Part shown: positions 26,449-36,253 of the stretch, piece by piece
Layout of the letters: each line of letters begins with the position of its first letter
Numbering within the stretch: the first letter of the stretch is position 1
Origin: RGIG3178 sp964533965
GTDB taxonomy: Bacteria; Bacillota; Clostridia; Christensenellales; QAND01
Assembly (NCBI GenBank): GCA_964533965.1
Contig: CAZHNN010000003.1
Coordinates: forward strand, 68,474 to 132,473
Reading direction: 5' to 3'
DNA: 64,000 nt
Position numbers and translations under genes: made by a program
Notes under the pieces: model-generated
The model's input: the letters and a program-made list of their open reading frames with translations, nothing else
Database searches by the model: none
Told to the model about the DNA's origin: nothing

Positions 26449-29400
26449 TCATGGTATGACTTTTATACAGGCGCTAAGCTTTCCATAAACAATTGTTCCA
26501 TCCACAATTTCATAGGGCCTGACCCTAAAATAGTACGTTGTTCCGTACTCCAATCCTAAGACGACATACGAAGTATCTGCTATGCCCTCCGCCAACAGGA
26601 TGTAGGGGCCTTCGGGTGCCGTGCTATATAAGATCTCATATCCCTGCACACCGGTAATAGCGCCCCAGCTTATCAGAACGCTGCCATCATATTGCAGCAC
26701 CGCCTTCGCCTTGACCGTCGGCCATTTGGCCTTGACAGATTTTGCTCTGCTATACGACCCGAACAACCTTTTCCCGTTCGCATCGTCATACGGCACCACT
26801 TTGAAATAGTACGTCTTTTCCGCATCTTCCAGCTGGACCGTGCAGGATGTTCCCGTAATAATGCCCACCTGCTCAAACCCGCTCGTTCTTGCTGTACTTC
26901 GATACAATAGGTATCCGTCCGCCATCGGGATGGAATTCCAGCTCAAATTCGCGCTGTGATACCCCTGTAAGCTTACGTTTAGCGTAATCGAAGGCCATGT
27001 GGGCTTCACCGATGTACTGCTGGCGTTAAGCGGTCCATACACTTTCACCCCGTTCACTTTCGTATAAGCACATACCCTGTAATAGTAGCTCTTGCCTGCT
27101 TCCAGCCCATCATGCAGATAGCTCGACGAAGTGATATCCGAGGCAACGAGTTCAAAATTTCCTTTTGCCGAATTGCTGCACCGCAGTTCATATCCGGCCG
27201 CTCCCGAAATTTCATTCCAGCTGACCAATATGCTGCAATGGCTTTGCGCCGCGGCTTTTGCCTTAATGGTCGGCCATTTTGGTTTAATCGATTTTATGTT
27301 CGAAAAAGTCCCGGTAAACTTCTGTCCGTTCACCATTTCATACGGCAGCACTTTGTAGTAATACGTTACTCCTGCCTCAAGACCAACGTCCGAATAGCAC
27401 AATCCCTGAACATCGCCCACCAACACAAACCCGCCATCGCTTGTGCTGCGCCATATCTCATATCCATTCGCCTCAGAGACGGAGTTCCAGCTCAAGCTTG
27501 CGGTATTGTAGTTGCTCAGTTTGACGGACAAAATCGGTATGGTCCATTGCGGCGTAACGGATTTCGCAGAGGAATATTTGCCATACGTGGTTGTGCTTCC
27601 CGTTTTGCAATACGCTCTCACCTGATAAAAGTAGGTCGTGCCGGACAGCAGCTCCGTATCGGTACAATTGAATGCCCCTTCCACGGTTCTGATCAATTGA
27701 TACCCGCGGCGCCTAAAAGTCGATCGATATACCTCATACCCATCGGCATAGGGTATGGCTTTCCAGGATACCGAAACCTTGTTGTACCTTGATTTCCGTA
27801 TGGTAACGGAGGGGGTTCTGATCGCACAGAAATACGCTTTCAACGTTCTGTTGCCAGCAACGGTAAACGTATACGTCGGATCTTTGGATACGATCGTTGA
27901 GTTTTCCATCCATTTTTCAAAATAGTAGCCGTTCTTCGGAATGGCTGTCACGGTTGCACAAGATCCGTTACCATAGATGCCGCCGCCCGAAACCGACCCA
28001 TATTTGTTGCTGTTGGCCTTTACAACGACACTCCGGGAACTTGCCCATTTGGCATACAGTGTAATATTCCCCGTTACGGTATCCGAAGCGAAATTCCAGG
28101 GCGAAATGCAAGCGGCCTCTTTATACCAACCTCCAAAGACATATCCTTTCCGCATAGGCACAGCAGGGGCTGAAATCAACGTGTTATAATTTGCCGATAT
28201 GCTTGGAATCCGACTATCGCTCTGCGAGTTGAACACAACGGTATAGGCATTGGCTGTCCATTTCGCATACAGGGTCATGTCCCCTGCTACCCTGTCGGCT
28301 TCGAAATTCCACTGGCTTGTGCATGCTTTTTCCTTGTACCATCCGCTAAACGCATATCCCGTGCGACTTGGTGATGCAGGGGCAATGATGGTCTCATTAA
28401 TATCGGCGACAACGCTGCCAACCGGACTTCCCAACTGCGAATCAAAGGATACTTTGTATTGAAAATTCGCTCGAAGGTCATAGGAGCTGCCATACGTCAC
28501 ATCATAGCGGGCGCCGGTCGATACCGCAGAGCCCGACGATGACCAGTTTCGGAACAGATACCCGTCCAAAGGCGTCGCTTGCACATAATAGTCGTGGTCA
28601 TATTCCGAACGGAGCACCCCAATGTATCCATGGCCTATCGATTGCAGTTTGATTGCCGTCCCATCGTTAAAAGACGCATGTATAGTTGCCAACGGGTTGT
28701 TCAGACATTGGAGGGTGTTCAACTTGGGAAGACCGGTAAGCTCCAACGAAATGAATTCGTTGCCGGAACAATTCAATGTCTCAAGACCCGTATTCCATCT
28801 CAGGTCCAGAGAGGTCAGCAAGTTGTTTTCACATTCCAGCGTAATTAACTTTGTGTTGAAGCTTGTGTCGAGGGTTGTAAGCAGGTTGTCGGAGCAATCC
28901 AAGCTTTGCAATTCCGCATTTGCACGCACATCCAATGCACGAATTGAATTTTCAAAACATTCAAAACGCTGTAGTTGGAAGCAATCGCCGATATTCAATG
29001 AACCGATTTTGTTTTTAAAGCAAGCGAATTCCTTTAATTCAACATTCCCGCTCACGTCAATTGTATCGATTTGATTGACCTCGCAGTGCAAGGTTGCAAG
29101 CGCAATATCTCCACTCGTGTTGATGCTTATTATGGAATTATCGGAGCAGTAAACCGACGTTAGAGATGTGAGCCCGCTCAAATCCAGGTCGCCTAAAAGG
29201 GACTTGTTTTGACAGGCAATTGTTTTTACCCTTTTGGGCGATGAAGCATCCCATGAAATCCCAAGCCACGTGGCGGGGTAGTTCGGATCATATAGTACGT
29301 TTAGCTGCTGCCCGTTTGTCTTTCCTGCCACAGCGGACGGTCGATTCAAAAACGCCCGGATCTTGTTGAAATCGTTGTCATAGTATCCGTCGCTGTTGGC

Positions 29401-29496
29401 GTCCCCGTTGCTGTCTGCAAACCCAATGGCGGATGGAAGCGTATAGATAAGCAAAATTGATAGTATGAAAATCACTATCTTCTTTATCCGCATCAT
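26449..29496 (-). CDS. Secreted leucine-rich-repeat / InlB-repeat / fibronectin type III protein
   Basis: 1015 residues. A signal peptide (about 1-27) is followed by a short Asp/Asn-rich, calcium-loop-like stretch (DSNGDANSDGYYDNDF), leucine-rich repeats (about 85-290, such as LQSLDCSDNLLTTLDTSFN), two InlB B-repeats (about 350-485, ending LYAKW), a third beta domain (KYGSVSGGGIYGNG), and five fibronectin type III-like repeats to the C-terminus, each with YEV/YEI-RST and TYYYKV-like cores. No LPXTG sorting signal or wall-binding module is visible, so it is probably released or held non-covalently. A role in adhesion is inferred. It lies between phage genes but is not itself a phage family. 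Confidence 0.85.
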   Translation of the reverse strand: MMRIKKIVIFILSILLIYTLPSAIGFADSNGDANSDGYYDNDFNKIRAFLNRPSAVAGKTNGQQLNVLYDPNYPATWLGISWDASSPKRVKTIACQNKSLLGDLDLSGLTSLTSVYCSDNSIISINTSGDIALATLHCEVNQIDTIDVSGNVELKEFACFKNKIGSLNIGDCFQLQRFECFENSIRALDVRANAELQSLDCSDNLLTTLDTSFNTKLITLECENNLLTSLDLRWNTGLETLNCSGNEFISLELTGLPKLNTLQCLNNPLATIHASFNDGTAIKLQSIGHGYIGVLRSEYDHDYYVQATPLDGYLFRNWSSSGSAVSTGARYDVTYGSSYDLRANFQYKVSFDSQLGSPVGSVVADINETIIAPASPSRTGYAFSGWYKEKACTSQWNFEADRVAGDMTLYAKWTANAYTVVFNSQSDSRIPSISANYNTLISAPAVPMRKGYVFGGWYKEAACISPWNFASDTVTGNITLYAKWASSRSVVVKANSNKYGSVSGGGIYGNGSCATVTAIPKNGYYFEKWMENSTIVSKDPTYTFTVAGNRTLKAYFCAIRTPSVTIRKSRYNKVSVSWKAIPYADGYEVYRSTFRRRGYQLIRTVEGAFNCTDTELLSGTTYFYQVRAYCKTGSTTTYGKYSSAKSVTPQWTIPILSVKLSNYNTASLSWNSVSEANGYEIWRSTSDGGFVLVGDVQGLCYSDVGLEAGVTYYYKVLPYEMVNGQKFTGTFSNIKSIKPKWPTIKAKAAAQSHCSILVSWNEISGAAGYELRCSNSAKGNFELVASDITSSSYLHDGLEAGKSYYYRVCAYTKVNGVKVYGPLNASSTSVKPTWPSITLNVSLQGYHSANLSWNSIPMADGYLLYRSTARTSGFEQVGIITGTSCTVQLEDAEKTYYFKVVPYDDANGKRLFGSYSRAKSVKAKWPTVKAKAVLQYDGSVLISWGAITGVQGYEILYSTAPEGPYILLAEGIADTSYVVLGLEYGTTYYFRVRPYEIVDGTIVYGKLSACIKVIP

Positions 29497-29639
29497 TCAC
29501 CATCCCCCTGAATTAAACAGTATACTATAGCTTACAGCACAAAAATTGTACCACAATTTATCATGCTTTGGCATTTATTGGTAGTATCTATTCGGTCGAA
29601 TATTGTCGAGGAGATTTAATTCAGAATACTCTCACAAAC

Positions 29640-30535
29640 CTCTTTCAGAACCTCCGCTTCGCTTACGGTTTTCTAATGGGGGTTCAAGGGGGTTTGACCC
29701 CCTTGCGGGGTCAGGGGCGCAGCCCCTTCCTCATCGGGCGGCGGGTGGGTATAGATTTAACCTTCTCTGAAAGGTATGGGCTCGAACTGCACTGATTCTG
29801 ACCTCTCCGAAAGACACGGTTTCGGGCTACGCTTTTTGACCTCTCTGAAAGACATGGCCTTGATCTTCGCTACCGCTTGTATTCTTAGACCTCTCAGTTC
29901 GCTTATGGACTCACACTTCACTTCGTTCGTATTCGTCTCATGCTCACTGAGCTTCGCCTCGCTTCATCCTCCACCGGAGGCGCGTCGGCTCAGCTCTCAC
30001 CTCATGCTTTCAGAACCCTCCAGCTCGCTTCTTCTGCTCCCCGCGTTTTCTTGGAAACGCTCAGGGCGGCGCTCGTTTTTGGTTCTCGTGCTTTCAGAAC
30101 CTCCAGCTCGCCTATGGTTTTCAAATGGGGGTTCAAGGGAGCTTGACCCCCTTGCGGGTCAGGGGCGGAGCCCCTTCCTCATCGGGTGGCGGGTGGGTAT
30201 AGATTTAACCCTCTCTGAAAGACATGGCCTTGATCTTCGCTGATTCTGACCTCTCCGAAAGTCACGGATTCGGGCTACGCATGTTTGCTTGCCCTCATCT
30301 CGTGCTTTCGGAACCTTCGCCTCACTTACTCTGCCACTGGTAGCGTATCGGCTCCGGTTCTCATGCTTTCAGAACCTCCGCCTCGCTTGTTCGGTCCTCT
30401 GTTCGCAATGGTCGTCTGCTTTCGCTGCCGCTTTGCACACTCCCTTGCTCTCAGAACCTTCAGTTCGCTTTATCGCCCACTGGGCGCACTCACTTCCGGT
30501 TCCACTGGGCGCGCTCGCTTCCGGTTCTCTTGATC
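29640..30535. repeat. Modular GC-rich repeat block A
   Basis: This gap of about 1 kb is built from repeat modules. The GGGGTCAGGGGCGCAGCCCC-type unit ending in GGCGGCGGGTGGGTATAGAT occurs twice (29677-29760, 30126-30210). A 145 bp unit at 29838-29982 recurs at 51951-52095 with about five mismatches by eye. A unit of about 120 bp at 30242-30368 recurs near 42766-42886, and one at 30027-30090 recurs near 57535-57597. Open frames here are spurious. Confidence 0.75.
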
Positions 30536-30822
30536 AGATACTCCTGCATCTCTTTTCTGGCGCCCTTGATATTCTCAATGCTGTTCCCCGTCACCGCGTT
30601 ATCCAACAACGACAGAAGGCACCGGCACAAAACGCCGATGCCCTCCCGTGTGTCGCATTGGTTCTCTTCCAACGCGCTTATCCGCTCTTTAAGCTTGTGG
30701 ATGCTGTCCGCCATAGTCATAATGGGCGACACCCATTTTTTGATCACACTAGCAGCGCCCCCGATTGCGACGACCGCAGCGCAGGCGGTGCCTATGGCTA
30801 CGACGACCTCATTTATGCCCAT
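30490..30822 (-). CDS. Phage holin-like membrane protein
   Basis: 110 residues starting at MGINEVVVAIGTACAAVVA: one or two N-terminal hydrophobic segments with a small-residue pattern, a coiled-coil-like middle (MADSIHKLKERISALEEN), and a C-terminal helix. The start at 30822 overlaps the endolysin stop by one base, so it is translationally coupled to the lysis gene, which supports a holin or lysis-accessory role. The last codons run into repeat block A. The function is inferred from size, topology and position. Confidence 0.6.
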   Translation of the reverse strand: MGINEVVVAIGTACAAVVAIGGAASVIKKWVSPIMTMADSIHKLKERISALEENQCDTREGIGVLCRCLLSLLDNAVTGNSIENIKGARKEMQEYLIKRTGSERAQWNRK

Positions 30823-31619
30823 CAATACCGCCACCTCGCCTTCGTCCCCCGAGTATCGATGTGTACAATAAACGTCGCGCCGTATCCCACACCGCCCTTC
30901 GTGTTCATCGCAAGCGCCACCTCTTCGATGCGCTGCAAGATAACGGCGTCGCTCACGCCGTCCTTGTGTCCCCAAATGTCCATCGCAATGCCTTCCAGAT
31001 GTTTGCTGTTCTTCGCTCCCCCGCGCATTTCATTCCACGTTTCGCAGCGGTATCCGCCCGCAATGGCATTATTGGGCGTCGGATGCGCGCGATTCGTCAC
31101 ATAGAACTGCGTACCGGGATACTCCTTTTCCACCTCGCGGAAGATCCGCTCCGCCAATATCCGCACCCCGTTGGATACGTGCCCCACGGGGTATCCGTCA
31201 CAAAATTGCAAACACTGGCACTTCATCTCCTCCTCGGGAATGCGCGGCACGATGATATCTCCGGCAAGCGCAGTCCTCGTCTGCGGCCCCACGATACCGT
31301 CAACCGTCAGCCCCATCGCCGACTGAAACTGCTTCACGGCATACGTCCTGCCTTTTGCGGCAATCGTTCCCGAAAATCCCCACGCAACAAGCGTGTCGTC
31401 CCCGCCGCTTTTCAAAAGCTTATCCCACGTTTTCGGCCCGCAAATGCCGTCTACGACTAAACCGCTGGCTTGCTGGAACGCGCGGCAGGCCTGCTCGCTC
31501 TTAGGTCCATAGATGCCGTCGATCGGTCCGCAAGGAAATCCCGCATCGGTCACAAGTGTTTGAAATGTCCTGACATCCTCGCCCTTCATATATGGCGTTG
31601 TCAAACGCAGTGTTCTCAT
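30822..31619 (-). CDS. Phage endolysin: two peptidoglycan-binding domains plus M15-type peptidase
   Basis: 265 residues. Two PG_binding_1 repeats lie at about 5-70 (GIYGPKSEQACRAFQQASG) and about 75-125 (VDGIVGPQTRTAL). The C-terminal part (about 140-265) is a D-Ala-D-Ala carboxypeptidase-like domain with zinc-site motifs SKHLEGIAMDIW (HxxGxAxD) and FIVHIDTRG (H-x-D). It would cut cell-wall peptide cross-bridges at phage release. AGGAGG overlaps the stop of the upstream hydrolase gene. A second wall hydrolase immediately upstream makes this a two-enzyme lysis cassette. Confidence 0.85.
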   Translation of the reverse strand: MRTLRLTTPYMKGEDVRTFQTLVTDAGFPCGPIDGIYGPKSEQACRAFQQASGLVVDGICGPKTWDKLLKSGGDDTLVAWGFSGTIAAKGRTYAVKQFQSAMGLTVDGIVGPQTRTALAGDIIVPRIPEEEMKCQCLQFCDGYPVGHVSNGVRILAERIFREVEKEYPGTQFYVTNRAHPTPNNAIAGGYRCETWNEMRGGAKNSKHLEGIAMDIWGHKDGVSDAVILQRIEEVALAMNTKGGVGYGATFIVHIDTRGTKARWRY

Positions 31620-31628
31620 AATAGCCTC

Positions 31629-32192
31629 CTAATCGCGGATATCCCTCCCGAAATAATGCCTGCCGATCTTGATAAAGTCCTTGGCATATCGTTTGGCGGG
31701 CTTCCGCGAATAATAGAAATAATCGTCCGGAACGGTCTTTTCGCCGTTCAATGCCCTCTTTGCCAACTCCTGCTGTTTGTTTGGCACGTTGACCTTGAAA
31801 TAGAACCTGTTGCCATATGATGTGAACTGGTGCGGCTGCGCGATCACATCTTCAATGCAATCCGGCCATCGCCTATCCCGCATGCGGTTTATCACAACGT
31901 TACATACGGCGATTTGTCCCCGCTCTATCTCCCCGCGTGCCTCCCACCAAAGGATTCGCGCTAAAGCGAGCATTTCTTCCGATTTTGTTAAGGCGGCCCA
32001 TGTTTGGGGTCCAACGATACCGTCCTCTGTTAAGCCACCTTGTTTTTGATATGCCAAAACCGCCTTTTTTGTTAAAGGTTCAAATAATCCGTCTATATAT
32101 CCCTTATACAAAAAAAGCTCTCTAAGAGCTTTCTGAAGCCGTATGACCTCCGCGCCTTGTTGGTACGGCAATTCCAATTTCAACTCTTTCAT
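31629..32192 (-). CDS. Cell-wall hydrolase with peptidoglycan-binding and SleB-type domains
   Basis: 187 residues. An N-terminal PG_binding_1 domain (about 8-65, with VGPQTWAALTKSEEM at its end) precedes a SleB/Hydrolase_2 domain (about 65-185) with LARILWWEARGEIERGQIA (catalytic Glu) and VVINRMRDRRWPDCIEDVI. SleB-type enzymes are lytic transglycosylases of spore cortex or phage particles. The start at 32192 (MKELKLELPYQQG) follows AGGGGGATACAA, and the tail-fibre TAG stop overlaps that ribosome site. Confidence 0.85.
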   Translation of the reverse strand: MKELKLELPYQQGAEVIRLQKALRELFLYKGYIDGLFEPLTKKAVLAYQKQGGLTEDGIVGPQTWAALTKSEEMLALARILWWEARGEIERGQIAVCNVVINRMRDRRWPDCIEDVIAQPHQFTSYGNRFYFKVNVPNKQQELAKRALNGEKTVPDDYFYYSRKPAKRYAKDFIKIGRHYFGRDIRD

Positions 32193-32202
32193 TTGTATCC
32201 CC

Positions 32203-34212
32203 CTAAGCCGTTCTCTTCCACATGTAGCAGGTGATGTACGGCTGCAAGTTGTTGTGCGCGCCGCCGCTTCCGGCATTGCTGTTCGTGCCCGCTGCGGTAA
32301 CGGTATGGCTGTGGTTCGAGCTCACGCCCCAGGTATCGCCTGTCGCAGCATGTACATGGTCAACGTTTTCTCCGCCTGACCAGCCATCCGTTAAATGCTG
32401 ATGGTTACCGGGATTTGTCGTCACCAGCGCATTGGTATACACGGTGCCGGAGGTATATCCGGTTTGATAGCCTGATACGCTTGCCCCTGAACCGCTTGCG
32501 TTCGTGCTCGATAGTGCAACGACCTTATAGTTCGCGTCATTCCACCGCAACTCATGAGCATGACCGCCGTTTCCCTGGCTCCAAATGCTCACATAGTGGG
32601 CGTGGTCCGCGCTTCGTCCACCGGTATTAAAGCTCATGTGATGGCTATGGTCCGCGCTCTGGTTTCCCGTTGTGACGGAGCTGCCGGTAAACACGTGGCT
32701 GTGTGTCGGCATTTCCGCTGCACTTAAGCCGTGCGACTTCTCCCCGCCCGTCTCTTCGGCCAAATTAAACTCCGTCTGTGAAATATCAACACCCACGGGA
32801 ACGCGCCCGCTGCCCCATGCGACCCATGTGCCGCCATACAGCGTCCCCGGGTTCGTATTGTCCGCAGAGAATACGATGGAGCCAACCGGATGCAGCGCCA
32901 AATACAGCTCGCCGATGTTGCCCGCATGGTACAGCTTTCTCCAGCTGCCCCATGTCCCGCCGATCGCTGAGGAGCGAAGGAAGATATTGTTGTTGTCCGT
33001 CAGCCCCAACTGGTGCGTCGTGCCGCCCGAGCTATCATCCCATTGCTGAAAGGTGACCGATGCGTGGTATGTGCCTCCGTCGCTTAAATTCTGCGAGCTG
33101 TTGGCTTTGCAATCGAAGCTCACGCCCCTTAGCCCCATGTCCGTCGGCTGGTTGTCGTTGCGTGTGTCCTTTACAACATAGTTTCCATCGGCGTTGATAA
33201 ATGCGGCAGCCTGCACGCCGTCCACCGTGTCGGCGTCAAGCCCCGAGCCTGCGCCGTCGTTGCCTTGCGTCCACACCTGCCCCCATGCGGTGTCATAATC
33301 CGTGCCGCTCTGCTTAAGTAATGCCTGCCCCGCGTTGCCTCCTGTGGGAACGCCTTCGCCGTTGTCCCCTTTTTCGCCCTGAATGCCCTGTTGCCCCTGC
33401 ACGCCCTGCAACCCTTGGATGCCCTGCGGGCCCTGCAGGCCCTGAGCACCGGATAGGTCGGTCAAATACATCCAGTTGGTCGTTCCCTTGTAATACAGCT
33501 TCGCGTTGTCAACATCCTCCACGTTCCCGGTATCGATCAGTACGAACTGCCCGGTTTCCACGTCCGCGCTTGAAAAATCCGCTTCCATCACGGCATTCGA
33601 CGCATAGGTCTTCTTGAGCATGAACGGCTCGCCCTGCATGCCCTGCACACCCTGTTCTCCCTGCACACCCTGCGGTCCCTGAATGCCGCGTTCACCCAGA
33701 TCCCCTTTATCGCCTTTTTCTCCCCGATCCCCCTTGTCGCCCTTGGAGCCTGTGCCCACAGGCCCGCGGTCGCCCCGTACCATGCGCAGCGGAAACAGCA
33801 TCTTCCATTCATCGCTGCTACTTCTCCGCCACTGTACGTTCACACCTTCAACGCGCAGCTCCGCCTTGTCCCCGGCTTCCCTTTCGATCTGCGAAATCTT
33901 CTGCTGTATCTCAAGTGATAAGGATTGAAATGCCCTCACATTCTCTTGGCCCAATCGGTTTGCCCGCTCAAGGGACGCAGTATCTGCAACGCTGCCCAGC
34001 CGTTTTGAGAGCTCCGCCACGCCAAGCTTCGCATCACTTGCCTGCCGCTGCGCATCCATGGCTCTCTGCAGCGCTGCCCTTACCGTTTCTATAAGCTGCC
34101 GCTTCTGCTTTTCGTCCTTCTGTTGTGCTGCCGTCAAAGCCTTTGCCAGCGCGACTTTCTGCCGCAAATCCTTCTGCTCGCGACCTTTTAAATATGCTAC
34201 CAGCCTGTTCAT
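32203..34212 (-). CDS. Phage tail fibre/receptor-binding protein with collagen-like repeats
   Basis: 669 residues. The N-terminal 115 residues form a coiled coil. Gly-X-Y triplets follow (about 150-200, such as GDRGEKGDKGDLGERG, and again about 258-290), consistent with a trimeric fibre. The C-terminal region (about 440-669) is His/Gly-rich with PVGSIVFSADNTNPGTLYGG and several THSHVF/ADHSHHM-type motifs, as in phage tail-collar and receptor-binding domains. The start overlaps the portal stop by 4 nt (ATGA). It ends with TAG, which overlaps the next ribosome site. Confidence 0.85.
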   Translation of the reverse strand: MNRLVAYLKGREQKDLRQKVALAKALTAAQQKDEKQKRQLIETVRAALQRAMDAQRQASDAKLGVAELSKRLGSVADTASLERANRLGQENVRAFQSLSLEIQQKISQIEREAGDKAELRVEGVNVQWRRSSSDEWKMLFPLRMVRGDRGPVGTGSKGDKGDRGEKGDKGDLGERGIQGPQGVQGEQGVQGMQGEPFMLKKTYASNAVMEADFSSADVETGQFVLIDTGNVEDVDNAKLYYKGTTNWMYLTDLSGAQGLQGPQGIQGLQGVQGQQGIQGEKGDNGEGVPTGGNAGQALLKQSGTDYDTAWGQVWTQGNDGAGSGLDADTVDGVQAAAFINADGNYVVKDTRNDNQPTDMGLRGVSFDCKANSSQNLSDGGTYHASVTFQQWDDSSGGTTHQLGLTDNNNIFLRSSAIGGTWGSWRKLYHAGNIGELYLALHPVGSIVFSADNTNPGTLYGGTWVAWGSGRVPVGVDISQTEFNLAEETGGEKSHGLSAAEMPTHSHVFTGSSVTTGNQSADHSHHMSFNTGGRSADHAHYVSIWSQGNGGHAHELRWNDANYKVVALSSTNASGSGASVSGYQTGYTSGTVYTNALVTTNPGNHQHLTDGWSGGENVDHVHAATGDTWGVSSNHSHTVTAAGTNSNAGSGGAHNNLQPYITCYMWKRTA

Positions 34213-35678
34213 GGGTTCAGCCCCGCCAAAAGCTCATCCAGGCTCGGCTCCTGCCCCGGCAGCATCGCCTGTCCCTGTTGTCCCACAGGCTGCCCCGGCA
34301 TCCCCTGCATCTGCTGTGCCTGCGCCTGCTCGGCTTGCTGCTGCAAGTTGGCCTTGATGTTGCCCGCCATCGGGTACCCCAGCGTCTCCATCAACCCCCA
34401 GAACATCAACAGCGTTTTCGGTTCCTGCGGGTTTCCGAACGCCCCTTCCTGCAAATTGCGCCGCGTCTCATCCCACATCGCCTGCCGGTTCTGCCCCAAG
34501 GCCCCCGCAGGATCGGTTGAGAACAAAAAGCGGTCGTCGTAGAAGTATTCGCCCGCATCGTCCTGCCGCAAGAACGCATAGCGCGTAAACGCCCCAAATT
34601 CCTTTTCGCCGTTCGCTCCTTCGGAAGCGAACGGTCTTGGCTCGTCGGTGTAGGCAAGCTTGAACAGGAACATCATCTCGAACAGCTCCGAATAAGCCGC
34701 CATCTTCATCCGCCGCTTGCTCTCCAGCCTACCCATGCTCTGCTGCACCTGTATTTGCTTGGCAACCCCGCTCGTAGCCGTATAATCCGGCTTGCCCTGG
34801 TATGTGTCCGTAATGCCAAGCGTGCTCTTCGCCTCCTGATAGGCAAGCTCGCGCTCGTTGCTGTCGTAATTGATGTTGGGCTGCAAGTTGATGACCTTGA
34901 TCATCTCCGCTTCCTGCGGACTCTGCACGTCGATGGTCTTGAATTCGCTATCATCTCGCCGCAGCCGTACCCCCTTGGGCAGCGACACGTACGACCCGCC
35001 CTTAAGCAGCTTTTCTTCAATCTTTGTGCCAAGCTTGTTCACCAGCATCTGCTGATCGCGTATCTTGTCCACGTCGTTGTCGCCCAAAAACTGCCCGAAC
35101 GCCGAAACGTTCTTGCGCAATATCACCGGGAACCGGTTCGGCTTGTAATAGGGAATCTCCGATCCCGTGGGAACGACGATCGGCATCCCGTTTTTCGTGA
35201 TCATCACGTCGTCTACAAGCATCTCCTTGTCCTGGTGCGTCTTTTGGAACTGCTGGCTTCCGCATTCGCATGCATCCTCGAAAAGCGGCTTTTCCTTACC
35301 GCACTTCAAACAGGTAGAAAGCATCCGCGCCTGGTAATCCGAAAGATCCTCCAATACAACGTCGTTCACCCACGAAAACAGCCCGATACCGCCGTCTTCG
35401 TTTTTGTAATAGCAGATCACCTGCGTTACCTTATCGTCCGATGCCGGCGCGTCGCCCGAGGTACCGATCCCGTGTTCCGCTTCGTTCTCGTCCTCCACGT
35501 CCACCCCGTACCGCCGCTTGATGTACGCCTTCGTCCGCTCGAGGCGCACGAACACGTAATCAGAAGAAACGATGTCGTACATTCCACCCTGCGGGATCAC
35601 GCTCTTCGGGTGCAGCACCGTAACGCAAAGGTCTCCCACCGTGCTGTGCGTGCGGATGGAATTGTCCCACTCGACCAA
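34209..35678 (-). pseudogene. Phage portal protein, main C-terminal part (downstream of a frameshift)
   Basis: About 489 codons, opening with VEWDNSIRTHSTVGDLCV. The sequence resembles large portal proteins of podovirus type: a zinc-knuckle-like insert CLKCGKEKPLFEDACECGS (about 122-140), the stem region with YQEAKSTLGITDTYQGK and ATSGVAKQIQVQQS, and a Gln/Pro-rich C-terminus. The only start in this frame is a TTG without a ribosome site, and the natural N-terminus is in the overlapping frame at 35677-36082, so the gene is split by one base. It is followed directly by the tail fibre. Confidence 0.65.
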
Positions 35679-36082
35679 AAAAATGACCCGCCTTGTATGG
35701 GGGTCGTCCGTTCCTGCTCGTCGTTGAGTTTCTCCATTGGTATTCGCTCAAGGTCCGATTTCAATCTGGCTTCAATCATCTTGCTGTTCGGCACGCTGTC
35801 CTGCTGCATCGTTGTGACCTTGGGCATTGGGATAGACGAATCGATCTGGCTTTCTATGAGCTCAAATACGATGTTGCGTATGTGGCTCGCCTGCTTCACG
35901 TTCACCACATTCACGTTTACATTCCGGTCCACCCGCCGAGTCCCCTTATACAGCGCCTCTCGTTCGTCCATGCACGCCAGCACGTCCCCATACGAACCTT
36001 TCGCCTTTTCGTACCGCTGCTGCCACAGCATCAGCCTGCCCTGCTGTTGCTCTTCCGCTTCGTTTCGTTTTTCATTTTCCAA
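35677..36082 (-). pseudogene. Phage portal protein, N-terminal part (frameshifted at a T7 run)
   Basis: 135 codons from a TTG start that follows GGGAGG. Features are a basic, Gln-rich opening (MENEKRNEAEEQQQGRLMLW) and helical portal-like sequence ending LNDEQERTTPIQGGSFF. The frame then meets seven Ts on the coding strand (35677-35683). Reading one extra T gives SFFLVEWDNSI, which joins the downstream portal frame smoothly. This is a 1-base deletion, a homopolymer sequencing error or a programmed -1 slip; left unshifted the frame continues to a spurious end at 35597. Confidence 0.65.
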
Positions 36083-36118
36083 ATATATCGACCTCCCATT
36101 TCGTTTTGCCGCAACAAT

Positions 36119-36208
36119 AAAAAACCGCCCTAGAGGCGGCTAAGCGTCGAAAATTCTATCCTTGTCTACGGTACCATTGTACAATATCCGTTTCGTATTT
36201 TTCGTTCA
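36119..36208 (-). promoter_or_regulatory. Mini-locus 1: conserved promoter block and terminator upstream of the portal gene
   Basis: On the minus strand the block TGAACGAAAAATACG (36194-36208) lies 12 bp before TACAAT (36176-36181). About 40 nt downstream ACCGCC-CTAG-AGGCGG (36124-36139) plus T6 forms a terminator, before the portal ribosome site. Three similar loci occur at 37.6, 40.95 and 52.38 kb. Confidence 0.6.
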
Positions 36209-36253
36209 ATTCCAAGGTGGAGAGTTTTTGAGTTTCATATTGAAACAAGTAAA

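Noticed and set aside
30240..30370. Large ornate noncoding RNA (ROOL/GOLLD-like) in the phage region
   Set aside because: The sequence is made of short repeated modules, and no conserved motif of those classes was recognised.
29560..30530. Several open frames of 60-270 codons in repeat block A (and similar ones in the other blocks)
   Set aside because: They follow the repeat modules in several frames, are rich in Ser/Arg/Leu/Ala, have no ribosome sites and no family; shadow frames of repeats.
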